This document shows positions 26,666 through 36,925 of a DNA stretch of 64,000 bases, in pieces. Position numbers and translations under genes: made by a program. The notes under the pieces were generated by a model that searched no databases, was not told the origin of the DNA, and saw only the letters and a program-made list of their open reading frames with translations. This DNA comes from Nitrosomonas communis (GTDB lineage: Bacteria > Pseudomonadota > Gammaproteobacteria > Burkholderiales > Nitrosomonadaceae), in contig NZ_JAGFJM010000105.1 in the NCBI RefSeq assembly GCF_024102715.1, positions 1 through 64,000 of the forward strand, in the 5' to 3' direction. Each line of letters opens with the position of its first letter. The first letter of the stretch is position 1.

Positions 26666-28348
26666 TCACTTATTTTTCTGCAGCATTTCAGCGGCATGCT
26701 GGCGTGTCGTGGCAGTAATATTCACTCCTCCCAGCATACGCGCGATTTCCTCCACCCGCTGCTGCTCATCCAACGCGCGGATAGCACTCAATACCGTCTT
26801 GTCAACTGCCGGCCCGGCTGCTTTGAACACCTGCCAATGCTGATCTCCCATTGAGGCAACCTGGGCTAAATGCGTAATGCACAGTACCTGCCGCGTTTTA
26901 CCGAGTTGCTTGAGCAGCTTGCCGACAATTTCAGCGACTCGCCCGCCTATACCAGTATCCACTTCATCAAATATCAGAGTGGGTGCTGTACCAACCTGAC
27001 TGGTAATCACCTGGATTGCCAGACTGATACGAGACAATTCACCTCCCGAGGCAACTTTTGCCAGCGGGCGCGGCGGTAGCCCCTGATGAGTGGAAACTTG
27101 AAATTCGATCTGCTCGAATCCATGTGCGCTGCCAGCAATATCGCGGTCATTAAGAGGCGTCAGCAAGATGTCAAAGCATCCCCCTGTCATTGCCAGCGTC
27201 TGCATTGCTGCAGTGACTTCTTTTGCCAGCATTCCGGCTGCCTTGCGGCGCGCTATGCTCAGCTTGCTGGCAAGTTCGTTATAAGCTTGCTTGGCTGCTG
27301 ACTCTGCTTCAGCCAGGCTATCTGCATCTGCAATATCACCGAGCTCCTGTAAGCGTTGCATAGTGTTGTGCAATAACTCGGGGATCTCTTCCGGAGTGAT
27401 GCGATATCTTCTGGCCAAGGCATGAATGGCTGCAATGCTCTCCTCAGCGATCTGCAGGCTTTGCGGATCAAGATCAAGACGCTGCTGGTAATGCTTCAAT
27501 TCATAAATCGCTTCCTGCAACTGGACTTGGGCAGTTTCCAATAGATCATAAGAAGACTTGAGATTGCTATCGTAATCCAGCAAATGACGCAGGCGGGCAA
27601 GCACGCTATGAAGTTGTCCCGACGCAGCGGATTCACTCTCGGCTAATATTGCCAGACTTGATTCAGTCGCTTCCAGCAAACTTGCCGTATGAGACAAACG
27701 ATTATAATCAGCCTGTAATGTTTGCCACGCTTCCATTGAAAAATTTAGCGCGGAAAGCTCCTGAGACTGCCATTCCAGTTGTTCGCGCTCCTGCAAGAAA
27801 CGGGCAGCGTTCTGTTCCCGCGCCAAACGTTGCTGATGCAATTGCTGCCAATGTTGAAAAGCTGCTGCGACTGCCTTGGCAAGCTCGCCGTTACCCGCAT
27901 AGCCATCCAGCAAATTCCGCTGTATATCACTCCGTAACAAAGATTGATGTGCATGCTGTCCATGAATATCAACGAGCTGCTCACCAGCGGCACGAAGCTG
28001 CTGCAAGGTGACGGCGCAACCATTGATATAGCTGCGGGAGCGTCCATTGGCGTCAAGTATGCGGCGCAGCAAGCAGATGCCGGGATCAGCCTGCAGATCA
28101 TTTTCCCGCAGCCAATTTTGCATCATGGCGAACTGACTGATATCAAACTCGGCAATGATTTCTGCACGTTCACAGCCATGCCGTACCTGACCGGCCTCGC
28201 CACGCCCTCCCAGTGCAAGCATCAAGGCGTCAATCAGGATTGATTTGCCAGCGCCCGTTTCACCAGTCAGCACGGTAAAGCCTGGTCTGAACGTCAGCTC
28301 CGCCAAATCAACAATCACAAAATCACGAATAGTCAAATGAACCAGCAT
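26666..28348 (-). CDS. recN: DNA repair protein RecN
   Basis: RecN is an SMC-like ATPase that acts early in double-strand break repair. The 560-residue protein has Walker A GETGAGKS (about residues 30-37), two coiled-coil arms in the middle, and the ABC-type C-terminal half with the signature region VASGGELSRISLAI (about 427), Walker B TLIFDEVDTGIGG (about 455-467) and a His switch in CITHLAQVA (about 492). It starts at ATG 28348, 9 bases after nadK on the same strand, so the two are probably one unit. No separate SOS box can be seen in that short gap. Confidence 0.95.
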   Translation of the reverse strand: MLVHLTIRDFVIVDLAELTFRPGFTVLTGETGAGKSILIDALMLALGGRGEAGQVRHGCERAEIIAEFDISQFAMMQNWLRENDLQADPGICLLRRILDANGRSRSYINGCAVTLQQLRAAGEQLVDIHGQHAHQSLLRSDIQRNLLDGYAGNGELAKAVAAAFQHWQQLHQQRLAREQNAARFLQEREQLEWQSQELSALNFSMEAWQTLQADYNRLSHTASLLEATESSLAILAESESAASGQLHSVLARLRHLLDYDSNLKSSYDLLETAQVQLQEAIYELKHYQQRLDLDPQSLQIAEESIAAIHALARRYRITPEEIPELLHNTMQRLQELGDIADADSLAEAESAAKQAYNELASKLSIARRKAAGMLAKEVTAAMQTLAMTGGCFDILLTPLNDRDIAGSAHGFEQIEFQVSTHQGLPPRPLAKVASGGELSRISLAIQVITSQVGTAPTLIFDEVDTGIGGRVAEIVGKLLKQLGKTRQVLCITHLAQVASMGDQHWQVFKAAGPAVDKTVLSAIRALDEQQRVEEIARMLGGVNITATTRQHAAEMLQKNK

Positions 28349-28357
28349 GTCAGCCTA

Positions 28358-29242
28358 TCATTGATTTTTTTGAGGAATTTCACTCCAGCCCAGCTTCTCC
28401 CGCAGCATGCGGTAATAGCTGTGATTAACCGCATGTAACAATTTGACTGCCCTGGAGAAACGTTGCACGATAATTTTGTCACGCTCACCCAGATCAAACC
28501 AGGAATGGCTATCTGCATATATTTTTGTTTCAGTGGTATTAAGCACCTCGATTTCGATCAATGCATCCGGCTCAACCACAATGGGGCGATTACTCAAGGT
28601 ATGAGGGCACACCGGCACGAGTTCAATCAAATCAAGACCCGGATGTAAAATGGGCCCTCCGGCAGACAGGGCGTAGGCTGTCGAGCCTGTGGGGGTTGCC
28701 ACAATCAGGCCATCAGAGCGTAAAGAGTAGACATACTCATCATTGATGCGCACCTCAAATTCAATCATGCCGGTGCTGATGCCACGGTGAACCACCACAT
28801 CATTAAACGCTAATGCCTTGAATACACTGACCTCATTGCGCAGTACCTCGGCAGACAGCAGCATCCGCTTTTCTATGACAAACTGCCCATCCAGTATGGC
28901 GCCAAATGTTTCTACCATGGTATCAACCGTCAAATCAGTCAGAAAACCAAGCCGCCCTTGATTGACCCCAACCAATGGCACATTGAACGGCGCCAGAATC
29001 CGCGCAATATTGAGCATGGTGCCATCCCCTCCCAATACAACGGCAAGATCAGCCTGCGCACCAATCTCTTCCAATGTCAGCACTGGATAGTCAATTTTTC
29101 CGATATGCGATGCAGTCAACTGGTCAAGTATCACTTCAAAGTCCCGGCTAGCCAAATACTGTGCCAGGCTCAATAACGGCGCAAGGATATCTGGGTTTTT
29201 GTGCTTACCAATCAATGCAATTTTGTTGAAAAAGGCGCTCAT
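28358..29242 (-). CDS. nadK: NAD kinase
   Basis: The enzyme phosphorylates NAD to NADP. The 294-residue protein has the hallmark GGDGT motif (residues 71-75), the second conserved block NQGRLGFLTDL (about 93-103), and the Gly-rich PTGSTAYALSAGGPI block (about 185-200) that forms the NAD site. Its length is normal for the bacterial enzyme. It is upstream of recN and divergent from hrcA, with a shared gap of about 210 bases that must hold both promoters. Confidence 0.95.
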   Translation of the reverse strand: MSAFFNKIALIGKHKNPDILAPLLSLAQYLASRDFEVILDQLTASHIGKIDYPVLTLEEIGAQADLAVVLGGDGTMLNIARILAPFNVPLVGVNQGRLGFLTDLTVDTMVETFGAILDGQFVIEKRMLLSAEVLRNEVSVFKALAFNDVVVHRGISTGMIEFEVRINDEYVYSLRSDGLIVATPTGSTAYALSAGGPILHPGLDLIELVPVCPHTLSNRPIVVEPDALIEIEVLNTTETKIYADSHSWFDLGERDKIIVQRFSRAVKLLHAVNHSYYRMLREKLGWSEIPQKNQ

Positions 29243-29451
29243 TGAAACAAATCTATATTTGAGATATCAAATGTCTTCTGAAAACTAGTGAATATTAACG
29301 CAGCATATCTGAAAGGTAAAAAGATATTGCTCAAACAACCTTTGGGAAGATCAGGAGAGATCATCAGATTCCTGCCGCCGCTGGCTAAAAACAAGCAGAA
29401 CTTTTCTCTTAACATCCTCTCCAGCAGGGTTGAATCGTGTAGAATAAACAG

Positions 29452-30474
29452 ATGCTTAACGAACGTGCCAAAATTCTGCTCAAAACACTGGTTGAACGCT
29501 ATATCCATGAAGGCGAGCCGGTGGGATCACGTTCGCTTTCCAAATTCTCCGGACTGGATCTGAGCCCTGCCACGATACGCAACGTTATGGTTGATCTGGA
29601 GGAAATGGGTTATGTCACCAGCCCTCATACCTCAGCCGGGCGGATACCGACCGCAGTGGGTTATCGTTTCTTTATCGATAGCTTACTGGTGGTCAAATCC
29701 TTGGATAGCAAAGAAGTATCCCACCTGGAAAACCAGATGCATCCGGATAACCCATCACGACTTATCAACGTGGCATCACAACTGTTATCCGAACTGACGC
29801 AATTTGCAGGTGTGGTGATTACACCTAAACGGGCTGGCGGCGCCGTGTTCCGCTATATAGAATTTATGGCATTGTCTGAAAAGCGCATTCTTCTTATTAT
29901 GGTGACGCCAGAAGGCGATGTGCAGAACCGTATTATTTTCACTGAAACGGTTTACAGTCAATCAGACCTGATTGAAGCGAGCAATTTCCTCAATCAGCAC
30001 TATGCCGGCTGCACGCTGGAAGAAATCCGCAGTCGGCTGCAAGTGGAGCTGAGGCAATTGCGCCGCGATATGACCAGTCTCATGAATACAGCGATCGAGC
30101 TCAGCAGTGATGCCATCCGCGAGAGCAGTGAAGCAGTCGTGCTGGCAGGCGAACATAAACTGCTCGATGTGAAGGATCTCTCTGATAATCTGACTAATTT
30201 AAAAAAATTATTCGAATTATTTGAACGTAAAACCAAGCTATTAAAGTTAATGGAATTAAGCCGCCAGGCGCATGGCGTAAAAATTTTCATCGGCGGAGAA
30301 TCGGACGTGGCCGCACTGGATGAAGTAAGCGTGGTGACAGCGCCTTATGAAATCGAAGGAGCAGTAGTCGGCACTGTCGGCGTCATCGGCCCGAGGCGCA
30401 TGGCTTATGAACGCATTATCCCGATCGTGGACATTACAGCCAAACTACTCACGAGCGGTCTGTCAAAAAATTGA
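29452..30474 (+). CDS. hrcA: heat-inducible transcription repressor HrcA
   Basis: HrcA represses class I heat-shock genes by binding CIRCE palindromes. The 340-residue protein has the N-terminal winged helix (LLKTLVERYIHEGEPVGSRSL, TIRNVMVDLEEMGYV, HTSAGRIPTAVGYRFF, about 8-72), a dimerisation middle and the GAF-like C-terminal domain (KIFIGGE, GTVGVIGPRRMAYERIIP). I see no CIRCE element immediately upstream and no groE or dnaK genes in this window, so its targets are elsewhere. hemH follows after about 40 bases on the same strand. Confidence 0.95.
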   Translation: MLNERAKILLKTLVERYIHEGEPVGSRSLSKFSGLDLSPATIRNVMVDLEEMGYVTSPHTSAGRIPTAVGYRFFIDSLLVVKSLDSKEVSHLENQMHPDNPSRLINVASQLLSELTQFAGVVITPKRAGGAVFRYIEFMALSEKRILLIMVTPEGDVQNRIIFTETVYSQSDLIEASNFLNQHYAGCTLEEIRSRLQVELRQLRRDMTSLMNTAIELSSDAIRESSEAVVLAGEHKLLDVKDLSDNLTNLKKLFELFERKTKLLKLMELSRQAHGVKIFIGGESDVAALDEVSVVTAPYEIEGAVVGTVGVIGPRRMAYERIIPIVDITAKLLTSGLSKN

Positions 30475-30513
30475 CAGGCAATTTATACATAGTTTAAGCG
30501 GATATAAATTTTC

Positions 30514-31599
30514 ATGTTACCTGAACCAGCCTATCAACACGGAACGCAGAGTAAAATCGGCGTACTGCTGATTAATCTGGGGACACCTGATGCCCCCACT
30601 GCCAAAGCGCTGCGGCCATACCTGAAACAGTTTCTCAGTAATCCGCGGATCATCGAAATTCCACGCTGGATCTGGTGGTTGATATTGAATGGCATCATCC
30701 TCAATACGCGCCCCAGAAAATCAGCTGAAAAATATGCGCAAATCTGGATGCCAGAAGGCTCTCCATTAAAGGTCCATACCGAACATCAAACCAGACTATT
30801 GGCGCGCGCGCTGGAAGAACGCATCAAGCCCGCCCCTATTGTCGAGTTTGCCATGAATATCGGCCAACCCTCTATCGCGGATACACTGCACCGTATGAAA
30901 GAACGCGGCTGTGATCGCATCCTGGCATTGCCGCTTTTTCCGCAATATGCGGCTAGCAGCACGGGTGCAGCCATGGATAATCTTTTTTCAGAACTGCAAA
31001 AAATGCGCAATATTCCGGCTATTCGCACGGTTAAGCATTTTCATGATCATCCAGGCTATATTGCTGCATTGGCACAAAATGTCCGCGACTACTGGGCGGA
31101 GCATGACAAACCCAGTAAACTCATCATCAGCTTTCACGGCGTACCAAGGAAAACGCTGGATAAAGGCGATCCTTATCATTGTGAATGCCAGAAAACTGGC
31201 AGGCTGCTGGCAGAAGCGCTAGAGCTGGAAGCAGAGCAATATCAGATATGTTTTCAGTCACGATTCGGTAATGCAAAATGGCTGACACCCTATACCGCAG
31301 CGATCCTCAAGGAGTTGGGCAAACTCAAAACGCAGCGGGTGGATGTCGTTTGTCCTGGCTTTGTTTCAGATTGCCTTGAAACATTGGAAGAAATCGCCAT
31401 CGAAGGAAAAAAGATCTTCATTGAAGCTGGCGGACAGGAATTCCATTTCATCCCATGCCTCAATGAGCATCACGATTGGATTAAAGCGCTGAGCGACATG
31501 ACTTACACCCATCTGCAGGGCTGGCTGGGTACAGAGCTATCCGACGCAGAAGCTGAACAATCGCGCAAACTGGCGCTGGAAATGGGCGCGCCCGAGTAG
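30514..31599 (+). CDS. hemH: ferrochelatase
   Basis: Ferrochelatase inserts iron into protoporphyrin IX, the last step of heme synthesis. The 361-residue protein shows [20 protein letters not shown] (about 13-32), the catalytic His in [16 protein letters not shown] (about residue 210), the [16 protein letters not shown] block (about 247-262) and [17 protein letters not shown] (about 283-299). All are canonical. The heme demand of a cytochrome-rich autotroph would be high, but the gene itself is ordinary. It lies just after hrcA and ahead of a dispersed repeat. Confidence 0.96.
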   Translation: MLPEPAYQHGTQSKIGVLLINLGTPDAPTAKALRPYLKQFLSNPRIIEIPRWIWWLILNGIILNTRPRKSAEKYAQIWMPEGSPLKVHTEHQTRLLARALEERIKPAPIVEFAMNIGQPSIADTLHRMKERGCDRILALPLFPQYAASSTGAAMDNLFSELQKMRNIPAIRTVKHFHDHPGYIAALAQNVRDYWAEHDKPSKLIISFHGVPRKTLDKGDPYHCECQKTGRLLAEALELEAEQYQICFQSRFGNAKWLTPYTAAILKELGKLKTQRVDVVCPGFVSDCLETLEEIAIEGKKIFIEAGGQEFHFIPCLNEHHDWIKALSDMTYTHLQGWLGTELSDAEAEQSRKLALEMGAPE

Positions 31600-31674
31600 T
31601 CCTCGCTTATCTGCGGATGACTATCTGCTTTTATCACCTGTGCACTCCCAAGCATTTCGAATCATCCTGGCAGG

Positions 31675-31796
31675 TTGTTTCAGTGGAACATTCACAAAAA
31701 CGGCCGTTCGGCCTGAGCCTGTCGAAAGCCAATCCAGCAGTTATTCAGCGGCTCGACAGGCTCACCGCAAAGCGGGAAAGGGCTTTGCTGAAACAA
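31675..31796 (+). repeat. dispersed repeat, GCCTGAGCCTGTCGAA type (copy 2, most complete)
   Basis: This is the best-preserved copy: outer inverted ends TTGTTTCAG (31675-31683) and CTGAAACAA (31788-31796) enclose GGCCGTTCGGCCTGAGCC and GCTCGACAGGCTCACCGC, which pair with each other. It lies between the convergent hemH and dapE genes. Confidence 0.75.
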
Positions 31797-31826
31797 TCCA
31801 CTAGAACCGCTTCCAGCATAATGCAC

Positions 31827-32981
<1,155 letters not shown>

Positions 32982-33010
32982 TTATTCAGATGCATGCTGC
33001 TGATTCCATT

Positions 33011-33790
33011 TCAAGAATGGGTCAACAGCTTGCCTAGCGCATTCTGGCCACGTTTGCCCAGAAAGAAATCCTTGATAAAAGGATGATCAATTTTGATGAT
33101 ATCAGCCAGTTTGCCCAAGGCAACGAGACGCTGGTCAGCCAAAACTGCGATACGCGTGGATATTGCAGCCAATGTATCCAGATCATGTGTCACCATCACA
33201 ATCGTCAGGGTAAGCTCCTGGCGTAACGCTTGGATCAGCTCAACAAAACTCTCGCTCAGCGCCGGGTCCAGGCCCGCAGTAGGTTCATCCAGAAACAACA
33301 GTTCCGGGTCCAGCGCAAGCGCGCGCGCTAATGCCACCCGCTTGATCATTCCTCCGGACAGTTCCGCCGGCATTTTGTTGGCATGCTGCGCTGCCACCTC
33401 AACCATATCAAGTTTTAACATGACTAGATCGCGAATCATTTCTTCATCCAGACAATGTAGTTCGCGCATTGGTAGCGCAATATTGTCAAATACAGTCAGC
33501 GCGCTAAACAGTGCGCCTTGCTGAAATAAAACTCCTGAGCGGTTCCGCAAGCTTTTTAATAAATCAAAATCACAGTCGTATCTGGAATAGCCAAAGATCT
33601 TCACACTGCCTTGTGCTGGCGTTTCCAGGCCGAGCATCTGGCGCAGCAGCGTTGTTTTGCCACTGCCAGATCCCCCGACCAGCGACAGGATCTCCCCTTT
33701 ATATACATTCAAGCTAATGTTCTCATGGATAACAGTACTGCCGAAATGCGTATGCAGTCCTTCTATCTCTATAATGCAATCGCTAGCCAT
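33011..33790 (-). CDS. mlaF: ABC transporter ATP-binding protein, MlaF type
   Basis: MlaF powers phospholipid traffic between inner and outer membranes with the MlaE permease. The 259-residue ATPase has Walker A GGSGSGKTTL (about 38-47), a Q-loop (VLFQQGALFSALTVFDNI), signature LSGGMIKRVALARAL (about 144-158), Walker B LLFLDEPTAGLDP (about 165-177) and switch His in VTHDLDTL (about 200). Its ATG shares one base with the stop of mlaE, which implies translational coupling. mlaD/B/C partners are not adjacent here, so substrate assignment rests on sequence type. Confidence 0.9.
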   Translation of the reverse strand: MASDCIIEIEGLHTHFGSTVIHENISLNVYKGEILSLVGGSGSGKTTLLRQMLGLETPAQGSVKIFGYSRYDCDFDLLKSLRNRSGVLFQQGALFSALTVFDNIALPMRELHCLDEEMIRDLVMLKLDMVEVAAQHANKMPAELSGGMIKRVALARALALDPELLFLDEPTAGLDPALSESFVELIQALRQELTLTIVMVTHDLDTLAAISTRIAVLADQRLVALGKLADIIKIDHPFIKDFFLGKRGQNALGKLLTHS

Positions 33791-34935
33791 TATCTTGGTA
33801 TCTTAAGTCCTACATTGGAGAAAACCACTGCAAAAACCGCATCAATGAGAATGACTGCCGTAATGGAGGTCACCACAGAATTGGTTGTGCCTTCTCCAAG
33901 ACTTTCAGTATTGGGTTTAATGCGCAAGCCAAAATGACACGCGATCAAGGCAATCATCATACCGCAGACCACACCCTTTCCCAGCCCTATCCATAAATTA
34001 GCAACCGGAACGGCGTCAGGCAAGCTGCTTAGCGCATATTGAAAATTCAATCCTATTTGTAAATCAGCCGCCAGGATTCCTCCCAGCAGCGCGATTGCGC
34101 TGGTCCACAGCACTACAAGCGGCATGGCAAGACCCAAACCGATGATCTTGGGTAACACCAGCCGCAAGCTATGCGGGATACCCATGACAGTCAGCGCATC
34201 CAGTTCCTCGGTAACACGCATCACCCCAAGCTGGGCCGTCATCGATGAACCAGAGCGTCCCGCCACCAGGATCGCGGCCAGCATCGGACCCAGTTCACGG
34301 ATGATACTCATCCCTAAAATATTGACGATAAAAACATCAGCGCCAAAGGTATGAAGCTGTTCAGAAGTCAGATAGCTCAGGACGATGCCGATGAGAAAAC
34401 CGACCAGTGCGGTAATTCCAAGCGCTTGCGCTCCTGTTCTGAATAAATTCGCAGAAATCTCGCGCAAGGGAATCTGCCTGGGATGTTTCAGCAGATAAAA
34501 GACATTCAGCAATACCAGGCCAGAGAGCGTAATGATGCCAAGCAAATGATCCCAAAATAAGAAGTAACGCCGTCCAAGCGTCAGGATGGGCCAAAGTATG
34601 TCGCGGCGCACCGGTTTAGGCGCCGGATGCGCCTTTTCCAGATGCATAAACAATCTTTCCTGCTCGGGCCGTATCAATAAATGTGCCGGACGACGCCTTC
34701 CCCAGGCTCGCCAGATTAATACGGCACCTGCATGATCCATTTGCTGAATACCAGTCAAATCCCAGTAAAGATCTGATTGAGCAGCAAAACGAGCAAGCTT
34801 GGCTGCCACTTTCCGTAACTGCCGGTCTAATGCAGACAGCGTATAACTGCCTGTGAGCCTGATGCAAGGCCCATCTTGCCCGGTAATCACTTGATACCAG
34901 GGTGATGCATCATCATTCAGATTACTGGGTGACAT
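33790..34935 (-). CDS. mlaE: MlaE-type ABC permease with N-terminal STAS domain
   Basis: This 381-residue inner-membrane permease fuses a STAS-like domain (about residues 10-110; DLTGIQQMDHAGAVLIWRAW) to the MlaE body: several hydrophobic spans, the GALMEL-type block as EQLHTFGADVFIVNILGMSIIRELGPML (about 210-235), AGRSGSSMTAQLGVMRVTEELDAL and MGIPHSL. In some bacteria the STAS part is the separate MlaB protein, so this is a natural MlaB-MlaE fusion common in betaproteobacteria. The start is ATG 34935; an upstream in-frame TTG at 34983 adds an unlikely extension. It overlaps mlaF by one base. Confidence 0.88.
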   Translation of the reverse strand: MSPSNLNDDASPWYQVITGQDGPCIRLTGSYTLSALDRQLRKVAAKLARFAAQSDLYWDLTGIQQMDHAGAVLIWRAWGRRRPAHLLIRPEQERLFMHLEKAHPAPKPVRRDILWPILTLGRRYFLFWDHLLGIITLSGLVLLNVFYLLKHPRQIPLREISANLFRTGAQALGITALVGFLIGIVLSYLTSEQLHTFGADVFIVNILGMSIIRELGPMLAAILVAGRSGSSMTAQLGVMRVTEELDALTVMGIPHSLRLVLPKIIGLGLAMPLVVLWTSAIALLGGILAADLQIGLNFQYALSSLPDAVPVANLWIGLGKGVVCGMMIALIACHFGLRIKPNTESLGEGTTNSVVTSITAVILIDAVFAVVFSNVGLKIPR

Positions 34936-35067
34936 AATTATTTTTTTGCGATATTGGTGGCAGCGCCATAAAAATAAAGGCAAACTTACTTATTATAGAC
35001 CACCATGAACAGATGAACCGCTGCAAAAAAGAGTTATGGTGATTCGCACCGATGCGGCAAAGAAGTA

Positions 35068-35170
35068 ATTCCATTTCCAAATCAAAAATGACGCGAAGGC
35101 GAGCCGCAGACAGTATAAATAATACGGCAAGGTGAAGCCGACAATGTCAGTTTTGATTTAGAAATAGAAT
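35068..35170 (+). repeat. 103-bp inverted-end repeat element, copy 3
   Basis: It begins ATTCCATTTCCAAATCA and ends TGATTTAGAAATAGAAT, with the same internal sequence and orientation as the other copies. It ends one base before the ATG of the YchJ-like gene, so it forms that gene's entire immediate leader. Confidence 0.9.
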
Positions 35171-35171
35171 A

Positions 35172-35573
35172 ATGACTGTAATGATTACAAAAACGACACA
35201 CTGTCCTTGTGGCAGCAATAAGAAATATTCGGGCTGTTGTGGTCGCTATCTGGAGGCAGGCGAAATTGCCCCCACAGCAGAAGCATTGATGCGTTCACGC
35301 TATACTGCCTATACTCTTGGCCAGGAAGATTATCTTTTGGCGACTTGGCACCACAGCACGCGTCCGCCCTCTCTGGAATTGGCAAGTGCACCACACCGTA
35401 AATGGCTGGGCCTTGAAGTAAAACGCCATGAACAACTGGCATCTGATCAAGCGTTAGTCGAATTCATCGCACGCTGCAAAGTAAATGGGCGCGCTCACCG
35501 CCTGCATGAAATCAGCCGGTTTGTATATCAGACAGAACAGTGGTTCTACCTGGATGGCGATATCCGCTCATGA
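35172..35573 (+). CDS. YchJ-family SEC-C motif protein
   Basis: The 133-residue protein starts with the SEC-C zinc motif CPCGSNKKYSGCC (about residues 12-24), then the YchJ/UPF0225 core: TAEALMRSRYTAYTLGQEDYLLATWHHSTRP (about 36-66) and a C-terminal NTF2-like body ending FYLDGDIRS. Function is unknown; SEC-C motifs bind zinc and often contact proteins. ATG 35172 or 35181 may be the start; neither has a Shine-Dalgarno sequence, because the leader is the inserted 103-bp repeat. The original promoter is probably replaced or displaced. Confidence 0.87.
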   Translation: MTVMITKTTHCPCGSNKKYSGCCGRYLEAGEIAPTAEALMRSRYTAYTLGQEDYLLATWHHSTRPPSLELASAPHRKWLGLEVKRHEQLASDQALVEFIARCKVNGRAHRLHEISRFVYQTEQWFYLDGDIRS

Positions 35574-35622
35574 ACTTCTCTCTGTGTTGGCAATAAAAAA
35601 CTGAAACACAGGCTACGATAGC

Positions 35623-36030
35623 TTATTTATGGACAGCAAACTGTCCATCCACATCAGCATCATGGCGTTCCATTGCGTCTTTTGCCATTTTCTGGTGGAT
35701 GGCCGCTTCTTTTAAATTCTCTTTTATAGATTTTTCATAATGACGAATATTGGCTACAGTATGGAATTGGAGCTCCTGTCCTTTTCTTCCATAGTAATAG
35801 CTGTGATTGTCGTATTTCTGAAGCAATTTCTTCTCTTCCAGCAATTTTTCCTGCATCGCTTTAGCTATATTTTCGTAATACCTGGCTAACGCATCATGAT
35901 CGCTTTGCTCGATGCCATTTTGATCGGCATGATAAAACCCGTCAGCTTGAACGGATTCCGCCGAGCTTATTTGTGCATATGCAGACGAGATACCAATTGT
36001 CATCATAACCAGCAAAGAAATCTTTTTCAC
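35623..36030 (-). CDS. secreted helical protein, unknown
   Basis: The start is GTG 36030, with GGAGG seven bases upstream. The product is 135 residues with a signal peptide (KKISLLVMMTIGISSAYA, about 2-19), then a mostly alpha-helical, charged body rich in Lys, Glu, Gln and His (YYENIAKAMQEKLLEEKKLL, EKSIKENLKEAAIHQKM) with coiled-coil character. I do not recognise the family. A metal role from the several histidines is possible but not supported by any motif. It is convergent with the YchJ-like gene and otherwise isolated. Confidence 0.75.
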   Translation of the reverse strand: MKKISLLVMMTIGISSAYAQISSAESVQADGFYHADQNGIEQSDHDALARYYENIAKAMQEKLLEEKKLLQKYDNHSYYYGRKGQELQFHTVANIRHYEKSIKENLKEAAIHQKMAKDAMERHDADVDGQFAVHK

Positions 36031-36538
36031 AATAACACCTCCACCAAACAATTTTAAATTTGCTCCTTTTCTTCGTTAAAACGCTCCTGCAAATTTTTTT
36101 CTGACCATCATCCTGCAACAAGACGTTCCTTTCAGGAAACATTCCCACGTGGCCTGCTCATGCGGCATATTAACGGCCTGAAATTAACCACAATTGAAAT
36201 TGCCTACAATAAGACTATTATTTTTAAGACATTACCTCTTATTCCATGATGTGCTCAGAGACTTTATTTTTCTGATGAGATCTATGGTATCGGTTAAATG
36301 TCAAAAAATAAGTACCCAGAAAGGAATTACATTGTTGATGTTATGAACACAATCAGAAAAATTCCAGACCAGCAACTAATGGCACAGCCTAACTTGCACT
36401 TCTACAAATGTGTAGCCTCCCTTATTGCTGTTATCCCGGCATTCCCGCCGGAAAATGCTATGCTTCCTTCCAGGAAAATATTGATGCCAAATTCTGAAAA
36501 TGGATTTTTCAGAAATGGCTAACTGACAGGAATCTACT
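36031..36538. other. gap without a supported gene
   Basis: A 74-codon plus-strand frame (36298-36522) lacks a ribosome-binding site and family resemblance. The rest is AT-rich and holds the promoters of the divergent flanking genes. Nothing else can be supported. Confidence 0.4.
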
Positions 36539-36781
36539 ATGTGGGAACTTAAGCTTGCTGTATGCATTCTCTACGATTTACTCGATCTAACATTAGGGCG
36601 AACGCTTTTTGTCATTCCTTTTGGTGGAGAACTGGTAGGCTGTGCGCTTTGCGCTGCCATGTTTGGCACAAGCGGGCTACTCTATGGACTAGAAGCGCTT
36701 GATGTCACAGAGCAGATCGATGGATTCATTCCAACTGCCACAATCATTGCTCTTATGAACAAACCAAAATCCGGCAGTTAA
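36539..36781 (+). CDS. small membrane protein, unknown
   Basis: This 80-residue frame has AGGA about nine bases before ATG 36539. Its composition is ordered: LAVCILYDLLDLTLGRTLFV, then FGGELVGCALCAAMFGTSGL as a likely membrane segment, and a polar C-terminus IDGFIPTATIIALMNKPKS. I do not know the family. No neighbour is clearly linked: the secreted helical gene lies behind it and the Mrr-like gene is convergent. Hypothetical but probably real. Confidence 0.5.
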   Translation: MWELKLAVCILYDLLDLTLGRTLFVIPFGGELVGCALCAAMFGTSGLLYGLEALDVTEQIDGFIPTATIIALMNKPKSGS

Positions 36782-36925
36782 TCCATGGCATTCTGGTAAT
36801 CGGACACATGCCCGGAATAAAGTTGTTGCCCTCTCTCTTCTTCCCGCCACATGCTTCACCATAAAATCACCATTGCAGGCCGCCTGGCACACGACTACCG
36901 AGTATCAACGCATTAACCAGGCTGT

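Noticed and set aside
36298..36522. 74-codon plus-strand frame
   Set aside because: No Shine-Dalgarno sequence, unordered composition and no family.
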